A model generated the notes under the pieces. That model was given only the letters and a program-made list of their open reading frames with translations, made no database searches and was not told the DNA's origin. A DNA stretch of 64,000 bases, taken from Streptomyces sp. MRC013. GTDB lineage: Bacteria; Actinomycetota; Actinomycetes; Streptomycetales; Streptomycetaceae. A program made the translations under genes and the position numbers. How positions within the stretch are numbered: the stretch's first letter is position 1; every line of letters begins with the position of its first letter. The stretch is taken from positions 3,720,001 to 3,784,000 of the forward strand of contig NZ_CP094264.1 in assembly GCF_023614235.1 (NCBI RefSeq). The letters are read 5' to 3'. Below, piece after piece: positions 8,131 through 17,804 of this stretch.

Positions 8131-9359
8131 TCAGAAGCCGTGCGGCAGCCAGGGCGCGACCGCGGAGCCGAAGGCGAGCGAGGCCTCCGCCAGCGCCCCC
8201 TCCCGCAACTCCCGCACCAGGCCCGCCCCCGCCAGCGACACCAGCGAGAACCCGCCCAGGTACGCCGCGCCCAACTCCCGCACGGAAAGCGCCAGATCGG
8301 CCGGATCCCCGGTGCGGACGCACCGGGCGCCCCCGCGGTCCCCGGTCAGCCGCCAGCGGCCCGCGTTCCACGGGCAGAAGCCGTCCGCCACCTCCAGGAC
8401 CACGTCCACCGGCGTCTGGTACGTCCGCGCCTCCAGCGCCGCGCCCACGTCCACGAGCCGTACGAATATCCCGTCCCGCAGCGCGATCCGCACCGCCGGA
8501 CGTCCGACACGAGGTACTGCCACGGGTCGTCCGCCGGCCGGTTCTTGGCGAAAACGGTCGACGTCAGGTCGATCTCGAACAGATAGCGCCAGATGGCGGC
8601 GTACGACGCCGGGTCAAGCGCTCCCATGCACTCCAGCACCACCGTGCCGTCGGCCCCCGCCGCCTTCCACTCCGGCCGCACCCGGTACAGCGCGTACCCC
8701 GCGATCCCGTCCTCCCCCTCCGCCAGCACGCACTGCAGCGGCGACGCGCCGCCCCGCTCCGACGGCGGGTCCAGCAGCGGCAGCCGCTCCCACCCCGGCC
8801 GCCGCTCCAGCATCCCCGGCCGCAGCGGCACCGACCGCGCGTACACCGCCTCGCACGCCGCCGCCGCGTCCCCGGGCCGCGCCAGCCGCAGCCGTACGCC
8901 GTCCGTCCCCTCCGGGACGGACAGCCGCACCCGGGCCGTGTCGATGTCGGCCCGCATCCGCCACGTCGCCAGGCCGTAGCCGAACCGGCCGTAGATGCCG
9001 GGCTCCGACGCCGTCAGCACCGCCAGCGGCTCCTCCCGGGAACGCACGTCGTCCAGCTGCCGCCGCATCATCGAGGTGAGGACGCCCCGCCTGCGGTGGG
9101 TCGGCGCCACGCCCACCGCCGTCACCCCGGCCGCCGGCACCACCGCCCCGCCCGGCACCGACAGCCGGAACGAGAACGCCCCGGCCGTCCCCACGCACGC
9201 CTCCCCGTCCCAGACGCCCAGCGAGCGTTCGTGCTCGGTCAGCGCCTCCCACAGGGCGCGCTCCTCCGGCACGTCGGACACGCCCCCGAACGCGCACTCC
9301 AACTGCTGGTACCACACGTCCCACTCGGAGGGCGTGAGAACCCTCGGCTCAGTCGTCAT
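8131..9359 (-). pseudogene. Eis-like GNAT N-acetyltransferase, frameshifted
   Basis: The combined frames encode about 409 residues of the Eis-type family: two GNAT domains and a sterol-carrier-like C-terminal domain. The acetyl-CoA motif is VGVAPTHRRRGVLTSMM, followed by ASEPGIYGRFGYGLA, both typical. The upstream frame is lost after LVSDVRR and the downstream frame resumes with VRIALRDGIF and ends in VAPWLPHGF. One extra G on the coding strand near 8493-8495 would give DVRRVRIALRD and a continuous 410-codon gene, so a one-base deletion is apparent. The C-terminal carboxylate matters for Eis catalysis, so a true frameshift would inactivate it. Substrate unknown. Confidence 0.8.
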
Positions 9360-9453
9360 GTGCCATCCGTACCAGCCCCTCCCCGCACGGGGCGACCCGA
9401 TTTCGAACACAATGTCACGGGGGTCCCCCCTGCACGACGCCCGCCCGGATGGA

Positions 9454-9467
9454 TAGGGTCCAGGCCA
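9454..9467 (+). promoter_or_regulatory. Possible -10 box close to the SpoIIE phosphatase start
   Basis: TAGGGT at 9454-9459 ends eight bases before the ATG and no ribosome site is visible. This spacing would give a very short or absent leader. Confidence 0.4.
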
Positions 9468-10616
9468 ATGGCCCGCAGCACACCACGAACGGACACGTAC
9501 GCGGCCCGGTACCGCAAGGCGGTCCGCCGGGCCCGCGTCGCGCTGCGCAAGTCCGCCGTCGACTACTTCCGCGGCGACGGCTCCGACTGGGTCGCCCTGG
9601 CGGGGCTCTTCCTCACCATCCCGGCGATCATGCTCGCGACGATCACCACCCCCGTGTGGTGCGCCCCCGAAGCCCTCGTCCTCCCGATCGTCGCCGGCGG
9701 GCTGCTGTTGCGCCCCGCGAGCCTCCTCGGCCTGTACGCCGCCTCCGCGGCCGCGCTGATCGTCGAGTCCGCCGTCCTCGGCCCGTACACCGAGGGCGCC
9801 GCCCGGGTCACCCCCGGCACCATCCTCGTCGTCGCCGCCTGCGGTCTGTTCGGGCTGCTCATCGCCCAGTTCCGGGCCCGTGTCGGCGTACCCTGGCGGC
9901 GCGGCGGCACCATGCTGTTCGACCTGCGCGAACGCATCCGCGCCCAGAGCGCGCTGCCCCCGCTGCCCAAGGGCTGGCACCGCGAGATGGCGCTGCGCCC
10001 GGCCGGCGGCCAGTCCTTCTCCGGGGACTTCGTCGTCGCCGCCCGCACCAACGGCGGCCGCACCCTCGAAGCCGTCCTCACCGACGTGTCCGGCAAGGGC
10101 ATGGACGCCGGCTCCCGCGCCCTGCTGCTGTCCGGCGCCTTCGGCGGGCTGCTCGGGTCCCTCCCGCCGCACGGCTTCCTCCCCGCCGCCAACGCCTACC
10201 TCCTCCGGCAGGACTGGGACGAGGGCTTCGCCACCTCCGTCCACCTCGTCCTCGACCTGGAGTCCGGCGACTACGAGCTGCTGTCCGCCGGCCACCTGCC
10301 GGCCCTCCAGCTCCACGCGGGCAGCGGCCGCTGGGAGGAGAAGGCCGGCGACGGACCGCTGCTCGGCGTCTACGACGGCGCCGAGTTCCACCCGGTCAAG
10401 GGCACCCTGCACCCCGGCGACGTGCTGATGCTCTTCACCGACGGCCTCGTCGAGGCCGCCGACCGCGACATCGCCGAGGGCATCGACCGGCTCACCGGCG
10501 AGGCCGACCGCTACGTCACCGCGGGCTTCCACGGCGCGGCCTGGCACCTCATCGAGGCGTGCGCCAGGGACGTCAACGACGACCGCGCGCTGCTCCTGAT
10601 CTCCCGCGACGCCTGA
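9468..10616 (+). CDS. Membrane-anchored PP2C-type (SpoIIE/RsbU) protein phosphatase
   Basis: A 382-residue protein. Residues about 40-140 form several hydrophobic segments (ALAGLFLTIPAIMLATI, LLRPASLLGLYAAS, ILVVAACGLFGLLIAQF), and the rest is a SpoIIE-type serine phosphatase. Metal-binding motifs are visible: SFSGDFVVAA, LTDVSGKGMDAG, LFTDGLVEA and NDDRALLLI. Such enzymes usually dephosphorylate anti-anti-sigma factors; Streptomyces has dozens. The start is the ATG at 9468, MARSTPRTDTY. It is divergent from the Eis-like gene and followed at once by the HD-domain gene. Partner and signal are unknown. Confidence 0.88.
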   Translation: MARSTPRTDTYAARYRKAVRRARVALRKSAVDYFRGDGSDWVALAGLFLTIPAIMLATITTPVWCAPEALVLPIVAGGLLLRPASLLGLYAASAAALIVESAVLGPYTEGAARVTPGTILVVAACGLFGLLIAQFRARVGVPWRRGGTMLFDLRERIRAQSALPPLPKGWHREMALRPAGGQSFSGDFVVAARTNGGRTLEAVLTDVSGKGMDAGSRALLLSGAFGGLLGSLPPHGFLPAANAYLLRQDWDEGFATSVHLVLDLESGDYELLSAGHLPALQLHAGSGRWEEKAGDGPLLGVYDGAEFHPVKGTLHPGDVLMLFTDGLVEAADRDIAEGIDRLTGEADRYVTAGFHGAAWHLIEACARDVNDDRALLLISRDA

Positions 10617-10625
10617 ACCGGCGCG

Positions 10626-10637
10626 TACAGTCGTCCC
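10626..10637 (+). promoter_or_regulatory. Leaderless-type -10 box before the HD hydrolase
   Basis: TACAGT at 10626-10631 is separated by six bases from the GTG at 10638 and there is no ribosome site, so transcription probably begins at the start codon. No good -35 is seen. Confidence 0.5.
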
Positions 10638-11087
10638 GTGCCCCACCTCTCCCTGCAGCAGGTCGAAGCGATCGCCCGCCGTGCCCACGCCGGGCAGACG
10701 GACAAGGCGGGACGCCCCTACGCCGAGCACCTCCGGGCCGTCGCCGAGGGGGTGCGGGCGCGGGGCGGCAGCGACGGGCAGGTCGCCGCCGCGTGGCTGC
10801 ACGACGCCGTCGAGGACGGCGTCCTGCCACCGCACCGGCTCGCCGGCGCCGCGCTGCCGCAGGAGGTCAAGGACATCGTCTCGGCGCTCACCAGGCACCC
10901 CGGCGAGGACCTCGCCGACTACACCGCCCGCATCCTCGCCGTGCCCGGCGCCCTCCTCGTCAAGGAGGCCGACCTGGCGCACAACACCGATCCGGACCGG
11001 CTCGCCGCCCTCGACGAAGCGACCCGGTCCCGGCTGACCGCCAAGTACGCGCGCGTACGGCGCCTGCTCGGCCTCACACCCGGCTGA
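10638..11087 (+). CDS. Small HD-domain hydrolase (MESH1/SpoT-HD-like)
   Basis: A 149-residue stand-alone HD domain like the hydrolase part of RelA/SpoT. Visible motifs are RRAHAGQTDKAGRPYAEHL, AAWLHDAVEDG (the HDxxED metal/catalytic motif) and LLVKEADLAHNTDPDRL. No synthetase or TGS domain is present, so it would at most hydrolyse (p)ppGpp or a related nucleotide. That activity is inferred from family resemblance. The gene begins with GTG and seems leaderless. Its 3' end overlaps the convergent acyltransferase gene by 14 bases. Confidence 0.82.
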   Translation: MPHLSLQQVEAIARRAHAGQTDKAGRPYAEHLRAVAEGVRARGGSDGQVAAAWLHDAVEDGVLPPHRLAGAALPQEVKDIVSALTRHPGEDLADYTARILAVPGALLVKEADLAHNTDPDRLAALDEATRSRLTAKYARVRRLLGLTPG

Positions 11088-12183
11088 CCGCCCCGCCCGG
11101 GGCACCGGCGCCCCGGGCGTCCGGCGGGGACGGCGGGTCCGCGGCCTCCCGCACGGGCACCGCCTGACGGAACGCCCACTCCAGGCGCGGCTCCGTCACC
11201 CACCGCAGCGCGCGCCGCACCGGCGGGGCGCACATCAGCGTCACCGCCGCGGCCGCCGCCGCCGTCAGCCCGACCCGCCCCGCGGCCGTGGCCAGCACCG
11301 GGTACGCGTCGACCAGCTCCCAGTACTGCAACGCCTTCGTCGCGAACCCGTGCAGCAGGTACCCGCAGAGGCTGCCCGCACCCAGCACGGTGAACCGGGT
11401 CCGCCGCGACGGCACCCACGCCAGGAACGCCGCCGTCAGCACCAGCGCCGCGGCGCCCAGCGCGACCGTCGCCAGCGGCCCCGCCCACCACGCGTACCCG
11501 AGCTCCTGGGCGCTGCTGTCGCGGTAGAACCAGCCCATCCGCAGGTGCGGCGCCACCGCGTACGCCCCGGCCGCCCCGGCCGCCGCGACCGGCACGGCCG
11601 CCGCCCGCACGGCCCGCCGCCGCAGCAGCCGGAAGTGCTCCTCGCGCAGCGACAGGCCCAGCACGAAGAACGGCAGGAACTGCAGGACGCGCTGGAGCTC
11701 CAGGTCGGCCGCGATGCGCGGGGTCAGCGAGGCCAGCACCGCCACGGCCGAGGCGACGGGCAGCGGGTGGCGCAGGGAGCGCCACAGCGGGGCGGACAGC
11801 CGCCACACGAACAGCGCCAGGAGGAACCACATCAGGTAGGACGGGTCGGTGAGCGAGAACGCCTGCTGCGGCGCGTCCTGCGCCCACCGCCGGTACAGCG
11901 TGTACGCCACCTCGAACACCAGGTAGGGGACGAGGACACCGCCGACCAGCCGTCTCATCTGTTCGGGCCGGCCGGTGAAGCTCCGCGAGAAGTACCCGGA
12001 GACGATCACGAACGCCGGCATGTGGAAGGCGTACACGAACATGTACAGGGCGCGCGTGGCGCGGCTGCCCTCCATGACCGGTTCCCACGCGTGACCGACC
12101 GCGACGAGGACGATCGCCAGGTACTTCGCGTTGTCGAAGAAGGGGGTGCGCCGGACCTGCTTCTGCCGTGGCGGTTGGAGCAT
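11074..12183 (-). CDS. Acyltransferase 3 family membrane protein
   Basis: A 369-residue integral membrane protein with about ten hydrophobic segments. The N-terminal TPFFDNAKYLAIVLVAVGHAWEPV carries the conserved His of acyltransferase 3 proteins, followed by FHMPAFVIVSGYFSRSF. Such proteins O-acylate sugars, peptidoglycan or antibiotics at the membrane. No acceptor is indicated by neighbours. I chose the ATG at 12183 because TAGGGT (minus strand, 12191-12196) lies seven bases upstream, a leaderless arrangement. The C-terminus is a hydrophilic Pro/Ala/Gly tail that overlaps the end of the HD gene. Confidence 0.82.
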   Translation of the reverse strand: MLQPPRQKQVRRTPFFDNAKYLAIVLVAVGHAWEPVMEGSRATRALYMFVYAFHMPAFVIVSGYFSRSFTGRPEQMRRLVGGVLVPYLVFEVAYTLYRRWAQDAPQQAFSLTDPSYLMWFLLALFVWRLSAPLWRSLRHPLPVASAVAVLASLTPRIAADLELQRVLQFLPFFVLGLSLREEHFRLLRRRAVRAAAVPVAAAGAAGAYAVAPHLRMGWFYRDSSAQELGYAWWAGPLATVALGAAALVLTAAFLAWVPSRRTRFTVLGAGSLCGYLLHGFATKALQYWELVDAYPVLATAAGRVGLTAAAAAAVTLMCAPPVRRALRWVTEPRLEWAFRQAVPVREAADPPSPPDARGAGAPGGAVSRV

Positions 12184-12190
12184 CCAAGGG

Positions 12191-12196
12191 ACCCTA
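12191..12196 (-). promoter_or_regulatory. Leaderless-type -10 box before the acyltransferase
   Basis: On the minus strand TAGGGT is followed by seven bases and the ATG. No Shine-Dalgarno sequence is present. Confidence 0.4.
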
Positions 12197-12583
12197 GCCC
12201 CGGCCGCGCCGTTCGGAAAGCCGCGCGATCCCCTCGGGGGCAGGGCCAGCGGTGCCCGCAATCACGAGGTCGGTCCATCACGGAATTCGCACATCACCCC
12301 GCTGGTCGTCACGGTGCGCGCACCCTCCGGGAGGCCCGGCGGGAGTCTGCGGATTTTCCGTGGCGGGCACGCGGGCGCCCCGGCGGGACCACCGCGCGCG
12401 TGCTGCGGAGATCCCCCCGGGATCCCGTGTCGGCCGGGTCCGTCCGCCCTTTCCGGTGCCACGGGGGTTCACAACCCGTCACCGGGCAGCGTGAAACGGG
12501 CCGTTAGTGGCACGATGGACGTGCGGGGGTGTGTCGGGCTGGCGCCCCCGGCCGTGCTGATGGGCCGACCGAGGGGATCAATC
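12197..12583. other. Intergenic region without a recognisable gene
   Basis: About 390 bases separate the divergent acyltransferase from the small membrane protein. Open frames on both strands have no family resemblance. I see no repeat and no clear promoter beyond the ribosome site of the next gene. Confidence 0.5.
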
Positions 12584-12778
12584 GTGGCCATTTCGCTGTC
12601 CGTGGTGCTGTTGCTGGCGATCGTCCTGGTGGTGATGACCCGCAGCGGATCGATCAAGGCGGGGCCCGCCGTCGTCGCCGCGCTGTTCGGCTTCTTCCTC
12701 GCGTCCTCCGGGGTCGGGCCGACCATCACCAAGGTCCTCAACGAGATAGCCGCGTCCATCAGCAAGATCAACTTCTAG
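12584..12778 (+). CDS. Small conserved membrane protein, function unknown
   Basis: A 64-residue protein beginning VAISLSVVLLLAIVLVVMTRSG, one hydrophobic helix followed by a short basic stretch and a second apolar segment (AGPAVVAALFGFFLASSG), ending ISKINF. The GTG at 12584 has GAGGGG six bases upstream, so this is the best start although the frame is open further up. Small proteins of this look are common in Streptomyces, some near conjugative or DNA-transfer genes, but I cannot name a function. It lies just before the tRNA-Gly gene. Confidence 0.7.
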   Translation: MAISLSVVLLLAIVLVVMTRSGSIKAGPAVVAALFGFFLASSGVGPTITKVLNEIAASISKINF

Positions 12779-12867
12779 CCGGGGCCGGCCCGGGCCCCGG
12801 GCGCCCCGGAGACGACTCCGGCCCGGTCGGATGATCGCTCACCCGGCCGGGCCGGACGTCCGTGCAG

Positions 12868-12938
12868 AGCGGGCGACGGGAATCGAACCCGCGTAGCTAG
12901 TTTGGAAGACTAGGGCTCTACCATTGAGCTACGCCCGC
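12868..12938 (-). tRNA. tRNA-Gly (anticodon TCC)
   Basis: A 71-base cloverleaf on the minus strand. The acceptor arms GCGGGCG/CGCCCGC pair, the anticodon stem CTAGT/ACTAG holds the loop CTTCCAA with anticodon TCC, and the T arm has GGGTTCGATTCCC. The 3' CCA is not encoded. Confidence 0.95.
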
Positions 12939-13075
12939 AAGCGGCACACCGCGCGTCACCGAGGAGCGACGGCCGCGCCACGTGAAGCATCGTAGCGGGT
13001 CCCCGTACCGGGCCGCACACCCCTTCACCGTGCCGACGCGGCGCCCGCGGCCATGTACCCTACGTGTCGCACCGA

Positions 13076-13152
13076 CGGGGTGTGGCGCAGCTTGGTAGCG
13101 CGTCCGCTTTGGGAGCGGAAGGCCGTGGGTTCAAATCCCGCCACCCCGACCA
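13076..13152 (+). tRNA. tRNA-Pro (anticodon TGG)
   Basis: A 77-base gene including an encoded CCA. Acceptor arms CGGGGTG/CACCCCG, anticodon stem TCCGC/GCGGA with loop TTTGGGA (anticodon TGG), and T arm with GGTTCAAATCC. Confidence 0.96.
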
Positions 13153-13194
13153 CGACACGACCGCCACGCGCACGTCGGACGCGGCAAGATCACG

Positions 13195-13225
13195 TTGTGG
13201 GGCCCGTACTCCTTGCGGTTACTAT
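13195..13225 (+). promoter_or_regulatory. Possible promoter for tig
   Basis: TTGTGG at 13195-13200 and TACTAT at 13220-13225 are separated by 19 bases, longer than ideal. The start codon lies about 105 bases downstream. Confidence 0.35.
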
Positions 13226-13329
13226 GCAAGCTACGAGCCCGTGTGTCTCTCTGACCGGGCCGATCCGCTGGGCCGCCGCAGTCAGCGCCCCAGCTGAAAC
13301 CCAGAATCAGCCACCAAGGAGACCGAACC

Positions 13330-14712
13330 GTGAAGAGCGCCGTGGAGACCCTGAACCCGACCCGGGTTCGGCTCACTGTCGAGGTGCCCTTCGAGGAGCT
13401 CAAGGCCAGCCTCGACGCGGCGTACAAGAAGATCAACCAGCAGGTCACGGTCAAGGGCTTCCGCAAGGGCAAGATCCCGGCCCGGGTCATCGACCAGCGG
13501 TTCGGCCGTGGTGCGGTGCTGGAAGAGGCCGTCAACGACGCCCTCCCCAAGCTCTACACCGAGGCGGTCAACGAGGCCGAGGTCAACCCCCTCGGCCAGC
13601 CCGAGGTCGACATCACCGAGCTGAAGGACGGCGAGCTGCTGGCCTTCACCGCCGAGGTCGACGTCCGCCCGGCGATCGAGATCCCGGACTTCTCCGGCAT
13701 CGAGGTCACCGTCGACGCGGTCGAGGTCACCGACGAGGACGTCGAGAAGGCCGTGGAGCAGCTGCGCGAGCGCTTCGCCTCCACCTCCCCGGTCGAGCGC
13801 GCCGCCGCCGAGGGCGACGTCGTGACGGTCGACCTCGAGGCCAAGGTCGACGGCGAGGTCCTCCCGGACGGCGTGGCCACCGGCGTGCAGTACACGATCG
13901 GCTCCGGCGAGCTCCTGGAGGGCATCGACGAGGCCGTGACCGGCCTGGAGGCCGGTGGCGAGGCCACCTTCACCTCCACGCTGAAGGGCGGCTCCGCCGA
14001 GGGCAAGGAGGCCGAGGTCACCGTCAAGGTCACCCAGGTCGCCGCCCGCGAGCTCCCCGAGCTGGACGACGAGTTCGCCCAGATGGCGAGCGAGTTCGAC
14101 ACGCTCGACGAGCTGAGGGCCGACAGCCGCAAGCGCCTGGAGAACACGAAGGAGTACGACCAGGCCACCCAGGCCCAGGAGCGCGTCCTGGACGAGCTGC
14201 TGAAGCTGGCCGAGGTACCGATCCCCGAGAAGCTCCTCGAGGACGAGGTCAACACCCGCAAGCACAACCTGGAGCACCACCAGCTCGGCCAGATGGGCCT
14301 CACCCTGGAGAAGTACCTGGAGCTCCAGGGCAAGACGGTCGAGGAGTTCGAGTCCGAGACCCGGGAGCAGGCGGTCAAGGGCATCAAGACCCAGTTCATC
14401 CTGGACGAGCTCGTCTCCAAGGAGAAGCTCAACGTCAACCAGGACGAGCTGACCGAGCACCTGATGCGCCGCGCCGCGTCCTCCGGCATGAGCCCGGACC
14501 AGTTCGCCCAGGCCGTCGTCGAGGGCAACCAGGTCCCGATGCTCGTCGGCGAGGTCGCCCGCGGCAAGGCCCTGGCGCTCGTCGTCGAGTCCGCCAAGGT
14601 CGTCGACACGAACGGCGAGCCGGTCGTCATGGAGGACGAGGACGAGGACGAGGCCGCCGAGGGCACCGAGGCCTCCGCCGAGGACGCCTCCGACGAGCGG
14701 ACCGAGGCCTGA
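13330..14712 (+). CDS. tig: Trigger factor
   Basis: A 460-residue ribosome-associated chaperone with peptidyl-prolyl isomerase activity. The N-terminal ribosome-binding signature [12 protein letters not shown] is at about residues 42-53. The PPIase (FKBP-like) domain follows ([15 protein letters not shown] to [16 protein letters not shown]), then the helical C-terminal arms. The tail is strongly acidic ([23 protein letters not shown]). A GTG start is preceded by AAGGAGACC. Placement just before clpP1-clpP2-clpX is the usual actinobacterial arrangement and links folding with proteolysis. A hairpin follows the stop. Confidence 0.96.
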   Translation: MKSAVETLNPTRVRLTVEVPFEELKASLDAAYKKINQQVTVKGFRKGKIPARVIDQRFGRGAVLEEAVNDALPKLYTEAVNEAEVNPLGQPEVDITELKDGELLAFTAEVDVRPAIEIPDFSGIEVTVDAVEVTDEDVEKAVEQLRERFASTSPVERAAAEGDVVTVDLEAKVDGEVLPDGVATGVQYTIGSGELLEGIDEAVTGLEAGGEATFTSTLKGGSAEGKEAEVTVKVTQVAARELPELDDEFAQMASEFDTLDELRADSRKRLENTKEYDQATQAQERVLDELLKLAEVPIPEKLLEDEVNTRKHNLEHHQLGQMGLTLEKYLELQGKTVEEFESETREQAVKGIKTQFILDELVSKEKLNVNQDELTEHLMRRAASSGMSPDQFAQAVVEGNQVPMLVGEVARGKALALVVESAKVVDTNGEPVVMEDEDEDEAAEGTEASAEDASDERTEA

Positions 14713-14732
14713 CCGGCCTCGCCCCGGGCTCC

Positions 14733-14773
14733 GCGGCGGGCCCCGGACGCACTGTGCGGCCGGGGCCCGCCGC
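14733..14773 (+). terminator. Terminator after tig
   Basis: A perfect 14-bp GC stem (14733-14746 with 14760-14773) and a 13-base loop lie 20 bases after the stop. No T-run follows. Confidence 0.65.
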
Positions 14774-14791
14774 CGTACCCGAGGAACCTTG

Positions 14792-14805
14792 CGCTCCGAG
14801 CGAAC
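14792..14805 (-). promoter_or_regulatory. Candidate ClgR box upstream of clpP1
   Basis: The minus strand reads GTTCGC-TCGGA-GCG, an exact fit to the GTTCGC-N5-GCG motif recalled for the Streptomyces protease regulator ClgR, which activates clpP1 and other Clp/Lon genes. It lies about 130 bases before the clpP1 start. Confidence 0.6.
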
Positions 14806-14935
14806 AGTTCGGGAACCGGGATGGCGCCCGCCCACCTGCGCGTTAGGGTCCATGAATACGAGGGCAGGGGAGTCCCGCCCCCAGTACGACAGACGCTGAG
14901 ACGGCCGCAGCCGTCAGAGACGAGCAGGTGGATAC

Positions 14936-15553
<618 letters not shown>

Positions 15554-15615
15554 GCCCTCCGCCGCGCCGACAGCCCCCGCCCCCCGCCCCCAGCAGCCCG
15601 CCGAACGCCACCAGG

Positions 15616-16290
15616 ATGGTGAACACCCCAATGAGCAACTTCTCCGCGAGCGGCCTCTACACCGGCCCGCAGGTGGACAGCCGTTACGTCGTCCCCCGGT
15701 TCGTCGAGCGCACCTCCCAGGGCGTGCGCGAGTACGACCCGTACGCCAAGCTCTTCGAGGAGCGCGTGATCTTCCTCGGCGTCCAGATCGACGACGCCTC
15801 CGCCAACGACGTCATGGCGCAGCTGCTGTGCCTGGAGTCGATGGACCCGGACCGCGACATCTCGGTCTACATCAACAGCCCCGGCGGCTCCTTCACCGCG
15901 CTGACGGCGATCTACGACACGATGCAGTTCGTGAAGCCGGACATCCAGACCGTCTGCATGGGCCAGGCGGCCTCCGCCGCGGCCGTCCTCCTCGCCGCCG
16001 GCACGCCCGGCAAGCGCATGGCCCTGCCCAACGCGCGCGTGCTGATCCACCAGCCCTCCGGCGGCACCGGCCGCGAGCAGCTCTCCGACCTGGAGATCGC
16101 GGCCAACGAGATCCTCCGGATGCGCACCCAGCTGGAGGAGATGCTCGCCAAGCACTCCACGCAGCCGATCGAGAAGATCCGCGACGACATCGAGCGCGAC
16201 AAGATCCTCACGGCCGAGGACGCCCTGGCGTACGGCCTGATCGACCAGATCGTCTCGACCCGCAAGAGCACGGCGGCCTCGGCGGCCTGA
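15616..16290 (+). CDS. clpP2: ATP-dependent Clp protease proteolytic subunit 2
   Basis: A second ClpP subunit. The catalytic Ser is in [13 protein letters not shown], the His in VLIHQPSGG and the Asp in the DDIERDKIL segment. The N-terminal region [25 protein letters not shown] is typical of actinobacterial ClpP2. Three in-frame starts compete: ATG 15616, GTG 15619 and ATG 15631. GGATGGTG before 15631 makes [10 protein letters not shown] quite possible, which would give 219 residues instead of 224. It forms an operon with clpP1 and probably assembles with it into a mixed complex. Confidence 0.93.
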   Translation: MVNTPMSNFSASGLYTGPQVDSRYVVPRFVERTSQGVREYDPYAKLFEERVIFLGVQIDDASANDVMAQLLCLESMDPDRDISVYINSPGGSFTALTAIYDTMQFVKPDIQTVCMGQAASAAAVLLAAGTPGKRMALPNARVLIHQPSGGTGREQLSDLEIAANEILRMRTQLEEMLAKHSTQPIEKIRDDIERDKILTAEDALAYGLIDQIVSTRKSTAASAA

Positions 16291-16301
16291 CGCTCGACCT
16301 T

Positions 16302-16352
16302 CCCTTGGCACGGCCCGCCGCGGACCTCCGTCGGCGCGAACCGTGCCAAGGG
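16302..16352 (+). terminator. Hairpin between clpP2 and clpX
   Basis: A perfect 12-bp stem (16302-16313 with 16341-16352) encloses a 27-base GC-rich loop. It may attenuate read-through into clpX. No T-run is present. Confidence 0.5.
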
Positions 16353-16447
16353 GGGCCCGAACGGGGGGCCCGGCAAGGTACCGTCGGATATGAGGCACCA
16401 GGAGCCGGCTGCGAACAAGCCGCTCCCAGGCGAAGGGGAAGCACCTC

Positions 16448-17731
16448 GTGGCACGCATCGGTGATGGCGGCGACCTGCTCAAGTGCTCGTTCTGCGGAAA
16501 GAGCCAGAAGCAGGTGAAGAAGCTCATCGCAGGCCCCGGTGTGTACATCTGCGACGAGTGCATCGACCTCTGCAACGAGATCATCGAAGAGGAACTCGCC
16601 GAAACGAGCGAGGTGCGGTGGGAGGAACTCCCCAAGCCGCGCGAGATCTACGAATTCCTGGAGGGCTACGTCGTCGGCCAGGAGCCGGCGAAGAAGGCCC
16701 TCTCGGTCGCGGTGTACAACCACTACAAGCGCGTCCAGGCCGGTGAGAACGGCGGCGGCCAGGGCAGGGACGACGCGATCGAGCTCGCCAAGTCCAACAT
16801 CCTGCTGCTGGGTCCCACGGGCTCCGGCAAGACGCTGCTCGCCCAGACGCTGGCGCGCATGCTGAACGTCCCGTTCGCCATCGCCGACGCGACGGCGCTC
16901 ACGGAGGCCGGGTACGTCGGCGAGGACGTCGAGAACATCCTGCTCAAGCTCATCCAGGCGGCCGACTACGACGTCAAGAAGGCCGAGACGGGCATCATCT
17001 ACATCGACGAGATCGACAAGGTGGCCCGCAAGAGCGAGAACCCGTCCATCACCCGCGACGTGTCGGGTGAGGGCGTCCAGCAGGCCCTGCTGAAGATCCT
17101 GGAGGGCACGACCGCCTCCGTCCCGCCGCAGGGCGGCCGCAAGCACCCGCACCAGGAGTTCATCCAGATCGACACGACGAACGTGCTGTTCATCGTGGGC
17201 GGGGCCTTCGCCGGCCTGGAGAAGATCATCGAGTCGCGGGCCGGTGCCAAGGGCATCGGCTTCGGCGCGACGATCCGCTCCAAGCGGGAGATCGAGGCGA
17301 GCGACCAGTTCCAGGAGGTCATGCCGGAGGACCTGGTGAAGTTCGGGATGATCCCCGAGTTCATCGGCCGCCTCCCCGTCATCACCTCCGTCCACAACCT
17401 GGACCGCGAGGCCCTCCTCAAGATCCTCGTCGAGCCCCGCAACGCCCTGGTGAAGCAGTACCAGCGCCTCTTCGAACTCGACGGCGTGGAGCTGGACTTC
17501 GACCGCCCCGCCCTGGAGGCCATCGCCGACCAGGCCATCCTCCGCGGTACGGGCGCCCGGGGCCTGCGCGCCATCATGGAGGAGGTCCTCATGTCGGTGA
17601 TGTACGAGGTCCCGTCCCGCAAGGACGTCGCCCGCGTCGTCATCACCGAGGACGTCGTCCACAACAACGTCAACCCGACCCTGGTGCCCCGCGTCGTCAC
17701 GGACCAGGGCCGCCACGAGAAGAGCGCGTAG
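16448..17731 (+). CDS. clpX: ATP-dependent Clp protease ATP-binding subunit ClpX
   Basis: A 427-residue AAA+ unfoldase that feeds substrates to ClpP. The N-terminal C4 zinc finger has CSFCGK and CDECIDLC (residues about 13-40). Walker A is GPTGSGKT and Walker [10 protein letters not shown]. The sensor and pore regions [11 protein letters not shown] and [19 protein letters not shown] are present. The IGF-type loop that docks to ClpP is visible in [11 protein letters not shown]. The GTG start lies 157 bases after clpP2, beyond a hairpin, so clpX may also have its own promoter. A long hairpin ends the unit. Confidence 0.97.
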   Translation: MARIGDGGDLLKCSFCGKSQKQVKKLIAGPGVYICDECIDLCNEIIEEELAETSEVRWEELPKPREIYEFLEGYVVGQEPAKKALSVAVYNHYKRVQAGENGGGQGRDDAIELAKSNILLLGPTGSGKTLLAQTLARMLNVPFAIADATALTEAGYVGEDVENILLKLIQAADYDVKKAETGIIYIDEIDKVARKSENPSITRDVSGEGVQQALLKILEGTTASVPPQGGRKHPHQEFIQIDTTNVLFIVGGAFAGLEKIIESRAGAKGIGFGATIRSKREIEASDQFQEVMPEDLVKFGMIPEFIGRLPVITSVHNLDREALLKILVEPRNALVKQYQRLFELDGVELDFDRPALEAIADQAILRGTGARGLRAIMEEVLMSVMYEVPSRKDVARVVITEDVVHNNVNPTLVPRVVTDQGRHEKSA

Positions 17732-17738
17732 CCCCGCT

Positions 17739-17797
17739 CGGTACGGCGGAGGGCGCCCGCCCGGTTCACCACCGGGCGGGCGCCCTCCGCCGTACCG
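17739..17797. terminator. Very long bidirectional terminator after clpX
   Basis: A perfect 27-bp stem (17739-17765 with 17771-17797) with a five-base loop sits between clpX and the convergent gene that ends at 17805. Confidence 0.88.
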
Positions 17798-17804
17798 GCT
17801 CCGA

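Noticed and set aside
9096..9467. Upstream extension of the SpoIIE phosphatase frame
   Set aside because: The extra residues overlap the Eis-like gene in antisense and lack a ribosome site; the ATG at 9468 fits the family start.
13064..13297. Short open frame across tRNA-Pro
   Set aside because: It is the translated tRNA sequence plus leader, a frequent false gene call.
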